Shown here: positions 5,041-7,814 of the stretch, in pieces
Layout of the letters: the number at the start of each line of letters is the position of its first letter
How positions within the stretch are numbered: position 1 is the first letter of the stretch
From: Dysgonamonadaceae bacterium
GTDB lineage: Bacteria > Bacteroidota > Bacteroidia > Bacteroidales > Azobacteroidaceae
Assembly (NCBI GenBank): GCA_031260235.1
Contig: JAIRKG010000136.1
Span: 1 to 7,814 of the forward strand
Direction of reading: 5' to 3'
Length of the DNA stretch: 7,814 nucleotides
Notes under the pieces: model-generated
Told to the model about the DNA's origin: nothing
Seen by the model: only the letters and a program-made list of their open reading frames with translations
The model's database searches: none
Translations under genes and position numbers: made by a program

Positions 5041-6291
5041 ATGACGCTTAATACAAAAATGGGAATTGTGATTCAACGAGAATATTTGACTCGCGTGAAA
5101 AAGAAATCATTCATCTTTATGACAATTTTGATGCCGCTCCTGTTCGTCGGATTAAGCGTCGCTTCCTTTTCTCTTGCGGCGATAGACGAAGGAGAAACCA
5201 AAATCATTGTCGTTGTCGACGAAACCGGAGAATATTTTCCGGTGATGAAAAATACCGGCAAATATCAATTCATTGAGTCCAAAACAGGTTTTCAGGAATT
5301 TAGGAAAAACTCCGATGAAGCGGTTTATGCGACTTTGGTCATCACCGGCGATTTGTTGAAAAATCCGGATGCAATAACGTTATATTCCGCCAAACCGGCG
5401 GCAAGCAGCGCGGAAGAAGCCATCACGTCGGAATTAAACAGTTATTTGAGCAATAAAAAGTTGGAATCATATAATATTCCGAATATCAAGCAAATTATTG
5501 AAAGCAGCAAAATCCGGCTGAACCTCAAATTCGTTAAATGGGACGACGAAACCGGGAATGAAGCGCAAGCGTCGCCCGAAACGGTTTCTATTGTCGGGAC
5601 AGTATTTACGCTCCTGATTTACATGTTTATCATGATCTATGGCGGTATGGTGATGCAGGGCGTGATGGAAGAAAAGACCAACCGGATTGTGGAAGTAATC
5701 ATATCTTCGGTAAAACCGTTCGATTTGCTGATTGGAAAACTGATTGGCGTCGGTCTGGTTGGGTTGACGCAGTTCGGCATTTGGATCCTCCTTTTGCTTG
5801 GCGTTCAGGCGGGAGCGTTCATGCTGTTCGGCAATCTGGAGATTTTCCAAACCGTCAATGCCTCGCTCGGAGCCATTAATGTGGAGCTCGTCCTGTATTT
5901 TATCCTGTTTTTCATCGGGGGATACCTGATTTATGCCTCGTTGTTTGCGGCAACCGGCGCAGTTGTCAACAGCCCTGAAGATGCCCAGCAATACATGATG
6001 CCCATCACCATTCTAATTATATTCGCGTTTTACACCGGGTTTTACAGTGCACAAAATCCCGACGGTCCCCTGGCGTTTTGGACTTCGTTATTCCCGCTCA
6101 CTTCGCCGATTGTGATGATGGTTCGTATCCCCTACGGAGTGCACTGGTGGGAATTGGCGCTGTCTATTATCCTGCTGTTCGGAAGCGTATTTTTTGTTAT
6201 CAAGACAGTAGCAAAAATCTACAGGGTCGGTATTTTGATGTATGGTAAAAAACCAACTTACAAGGAATTAATGAAGTGGTTGAAATACTGA
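5041..6291 (+). CDS. ABC-2 type exporter permease (NatB/YhaP-like)
   Basis: The inner-membrane partner of the preceding ATPase. The 416-aa protein has the layout of the ABC2_membrane_3 family: a first membrane segment at about 24-47, a large extracytoplasmic domain (about 48-180), then roughly five or six membrane helices near 182-204, 232-262, 281-304, 318-338, 344-362 and 368-388. The conserved cytoplasmic motif EEKTNRIVEVIISSVKP (210-226), which contacts the ATPase in this family, is intact. The N-terminus is basic (REYLTRVKKKS), as expected for the inside. M7 is an alternative start, but the ATG at 5041 keeps the tight 3-base gap to the ATPase stop. The extracytoplasmic domain, about 130 residues, contains no motif I recognise. 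Substrate unknown. Confidence 0.9.
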   Translation: MTLNTKMGIVIQREYLTRVKKKSFIFMTILMPLLFVGLSVASFSLAAIDEGETKIIVVVDETGEYFPVMKNTGKYQFIESKTGFQEFRKNSDEAVYATLVITGDLLKNPDAITLYSAKPAASSAEEAITSELNSYLSNKKLESYNIPNIKQIIESSKIRLNLKFVKWDDETGNEAQASPETVSIVGTVFTLLIYMFIMIYGGMVMQGVMEEKTNRIVEVIISSVKPFDLLIGKLIGVGLVGLTQFGIWILLLLGVQAGAFMLFGNLEIFQTVNASLGAINVELVLYFILFFIGGYLIYASLFAATGAVVNSPEDAQQYMMPITILIIFAFYTGFYSAQNPDGPLAFWTSLFPLTSPIVMMVRIPYGVHWWELALSIILLFGSVFFVIKTVAKIYRVGILMYGKKPTYKELMKWLKY

Positions 6292-6321
6292 CTGTTTTTA
6301 ATGAAATTGGGAAACAGTTTT
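6291..6321 (+). terminator. Possible terminator after the permease
   Basis: ACTGTTT (6291-6297) and AAACAGT (6312-6318) form a 7-bp stem with a 14-base loop, followed by TTTT that overlaps the stem end. It sits in the 36-base gap between two converging genes and may serve the plus strand; on the minus strand no T-tract follows. The long loop and low GC make it a weak call. Confidence 0.35.
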
Positions 6322-6327
6322 CCACGC

Positions 6328-7029
6328 TCACTCAAAATAAAAAGTAAAAATAATCATTCGTGAAACGCCTTTGGACAAGGATTTTTGATATTTTTCCAAA
6401 CTGTGGTCGGTCAAATCGGAACGGTTCTGTTCCAGGATATCACTTAACCCGAAACAGAAGCGGATTTCGGGAATTAACTTAACAAACGGGAGATAAAAAT
6501 CACAGCCCAACCCGACGGATGCGCCATAATCCATCTGCTTCAAAAGCACAGGTTCGTCTTTTTTCCGTCCCAAGTCGACGGCGGAATAAACGCCCGCAAA
6601 TACATAGGGACGGTAATTGTTCAGGCGCATCGACCGTATTTTCAAATCAAGCGGAGCCATCAGGTAATTGGAACGCACATTGGTTTTAAAGCTCTCTTTC
6701 TTCTCCGGTTCCACAAATTCAAATTCCTTGTCGCCAAAACAAAGCATCGGCGAAAAACGGAGATTCATGTATGGATTCAGGAACAAATCGGCAGCTAAGC
6801 CAACGGTAAATCCGGCGGAATAATTCGGAATCGTTCCGTACCAGGTTTCCCCGTCGCCGACTGTTCCCGAATTTGTCAATAATATATCCTGGAAATTCAA
6901 GCCCACATTGATTCCGAAGTGATACAACCTGTAATCGCCATACGGTTGATTCCGAACTTTCATTGTTTGCGCCAAAAGAAGGTTGCTCAACAATAAAAAG
7001 CAAGTAGCGAAGAGTGTTTTTTTATACAT
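6328..7029 (-). CDS. porT: PorT-family outer-membrane protein (type IX secretion)
   Basis: A 233-aa protein resembling PorT/SprT, an outer-membrane beta-barrel component of the type IX secretion system, which exports proteins with C-terminal sorting domains across the outer membrane in Bacteroidota. An N-terminal signal peptide (MYKKTLFATCFLLLSNLLLA, cleavage near Q21) precedes alternating strand-like segments, including LYHFGINVGLNFQDI (35-49), a PYMNLRFSPMLCFG strand (86-99) and APLDLKIR (125-132). It ends in an aromatic strand, IIFTFYFE. The length is close to that of known PorT proteins. The start at 7029 is preferred over the in-frame ATG at 7080 because it places the signal peptide at the very N-terminus. 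I see no promoter in the 95 bases upstream, so it is probably co-transcribed with the lipoprotein gene. A generic PorT-like (OMP_b-brl_2) barrel outside the secretion system remains possible. Confidence 0.75.
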   Translation of the reverse strand: MYKKTLFATCFLLLSNLLLAQTMKVRNQPYGDYRLYHFGINVGLNFQDILLTNSGTVGDGETWYGTIPNYSAGFTVGLAADLFLNPYMNLRFSPMLCFGDKEFEFVEPEKKESFKTNVRSNYLMAPLDLKIRSMRLNNYRPYVFAGVYSAVDLGRKKDEPVLLKQMDYGASVGLGCDFYLPFVKLIPEIRFCFGLSDILEQNRSDLTDHSLEKYQKSLSKGVSRMIIFTFYFE

Positions 7030-7124
7030 TTCAAATACGTTTTCTTCAATAACAACGGAGAAATGGGGGGCATATTGCAATTAAGAATGATGAATTATCC
7101 GAATTGATTTCACCGCCGGAACTA

Positions 7125-7607
7125 TCAGTTCCTCACTTCAAATATCTTTTCACTTATTTTTATTACCCGATAAGTCCGCAAATAGTAGGTTGAACCGGAC
7201 AGCGGCGTTCCAAACCCGTCGGTGATATTATAGACGGCGCCGCATTTTGGGCATTTAGCCGTAAATGCCGTAGGAATCCCTGTTTCGCTACTATTTTCGG
7301 GGACAATCAAAGCGCTCCTGCTGACTTCATTGGGACAGGCCAAATCATAAGCATAAATATTAACGGCGTCTTCGCCAATGCCATTGACAATCAGCAATCC
7401 GCCATAACCAAGCCGGTCTGTTTCCAATCGTTTTTTGGTAATCTGCAAATAAACTCCTGTCCCTCCTGCATTTAATTGCATATCGTCGGGATAGATGTTT
7501 AAATTTAATTTATAACTGACCTGTGCATTCGGAATCGTCGAATAAAACCCATCCTTACAGGAAAGGGCGATGAAAAGAAATAATATATAAATTAGATTTT
7601 TTTTCAT
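7125..7607 (-). CDS. Lipoprotein with degenerate Rieske-like C-terminus
   Basis: A 160-aa predicted lipoprotein. Its N-terminus MKKNLIYILFLFIALSCKDG is a lipoprotein signal with the lipidated Cys at 17, so it should be anchored in the outer or inner membrane facing the periplasm or outside. The C-terminal part (about 85-150) reads like a Rieske domain: C91-P-N, then C119-P-K-C122-GAVY, the DGFGTPLSG loop (130-138) and YLRTYRV (142-148). A true Rieske motif is CxH...CxxH; here the two His positions are Asn93 and Cys122, so a normal 2Fe-2S cluster is not expected. The start at 7607 is fixed by the signal peptide and by a promoter 26 bases upstream; the longer frame to 7709 would begin before that promoter. 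It ends 95 bases before the porT-like start in the same direction. Function unknown. Confidence 0.75.
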   Translation of the reverse strand: MKKNLIYILFLFIALSCKDGFYSTIPNAQVSYKLNLNIYPDDMQLNAGGTGVYLQITKKRLETDRLGYGGLLIVNGIGEDAVNIYAYDLACPNEVSRSALIVPENSSETGIPTAFTAKCPKCGAVYNITDGFGTPLSGSTYYLRTYRVIKISEKIFEVRN

Positions 7608-7632
7608 AAGGACATTGTTAACATCTTCACCA

Positions 7633-7665
7633 CAAAGATACAAGTTATTTTTGATACACTCCAAA
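7633..7665 (-). promoter_or_regulatory. Promoter of the lipoprotein-porT transcript
   Basis: On the minus strand, TTTG (7662-7665) and TATCTTTG (7633-7640) are separated by 21 bases, a good Bacteroidota promoter. Transcription would start near 7626, leaving a leader of about 20 bases before the ATG at 7607. This position also rules out translation from the upstream in-frame ATG at 7709. Confidence 0.7.
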
Positions 7666-7758
7666 TCCGGGAAAGCCGCAGCCGTCATTAGACTTGTTTC
7701 GAAACTCACTTTAACACTCTATTTTCATAGTTTACTGTTCCACAAATCAAGTTGTATC

Positions 7759-7812
7759 TTAACCCAAATCTTTTTCGTCTGTTACGATATCGCTCGCGTG
7801 CCATACCAAACC
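7759..7812 (-). CDS. Possible 3' end of a gene entering from the right
   Basis: On the minus strand an open frame enters from the right edge and ends with TAA at 7759-7761, giving the tail GLVWHASDIVTDEKDLG. Its composition is protein-like. A competing frame, Arg/Lys-rich and ending near 7706, is also open from the edge, so neither can be preferred with confidence. I recognise no family. The remaining bases, about 7666-7758, show nothing I can name. Confidence 0.25.
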   Translation of the reverse strand, partial: GLVWHASDIVTDEKDLG

Positions 7813-7814
7813 TT

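Noticed and set aside
5467..5991. 174-codon minus-strand ORF inside the permease gene
   Set aside because: It is a shadow of the well-supported permease, with a Gln/Asn/His-rich composition typical of antisense frames and no domain.
7608..7709. Longer start for the lipoprotein
   Set aside because: It would bury the lipoprotein signal 34 residues in and begin upstream of the promoter at 7633-7665.

Overview
The window looks like chromosomal DNA from an anaerobic, fermentative member of the Bacteroidota, most likely Bacteroidales. The evidence is a PorT-like outer-membrane protein (PorT belongs to the type IX secretion system, known only from this phylum), starts without Shine-Dalgarno sequences but with A-rich leaders, and several promoters with the phylum's TAnnTTTG -7 box and upstream TTG. 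The species cannot be named from this sequence.

Layout. Positions 1-120 hold almost three tandem copies of a 41-bp hairpin-bearing repeat, running to the left edge. A 40-codon ORF of unknown function follows (165-287). Positions 288-675 are a gene-free stretch of 388 bases packed with repeats: a small hairpin, an 87-bp paired inverted repeat of the REP/BIME kind, and a GC-rich hairpin-dense island. It ends in the AT-rich promoter of the next operon. Positions 676-3855 carry a tight three-gene operon: pta, a divergent 3-hydroxyacyl-CoA dehydrogenase family gene, and ackA. Positions 3856-4128 are intergenic and hold two Bacteroidota-type promoters. The first drives what looks like a free-standing RNA of about 80 nt ending in a near-ideal intrinsic terminator. 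The second sits just before an ABC exporter pair (ATPase 4129-5037, permease 5041-6291). On the minus strand, converging on the exporter, lie a lipoprotein gene with a degenerate Rieske-like C-terminus (7125-7607) and the porT-like gene (6328-7029), probably one transcript. Positions 7608-7814 contain the lipoprotein promoter and perhaps the tail of another minus-strand gene.

How it fits together. Pta and AckA convert acetyl-CoA to acetate with ATP formation, the usual energy-yielding end of fermentation. The dehydrogenase-like gene, only 10 and 5 bases from its neighbours, must be co-expressed with them, but its altered catalytic residues leave its reaction open. The exporter, lipoprotein and PorT-like protein are envelope proteins with no evident tie to acetate metabolism.

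I found no clear defence system, CRISPR array, tRNA, rRNA or transposase gene. The best candidates for something undescribed are the small RNA unit at about 3940-4056, the dehydrogenase paralogue inside the acetate operon, and the Rieske-like lipoprotein paired with porT.
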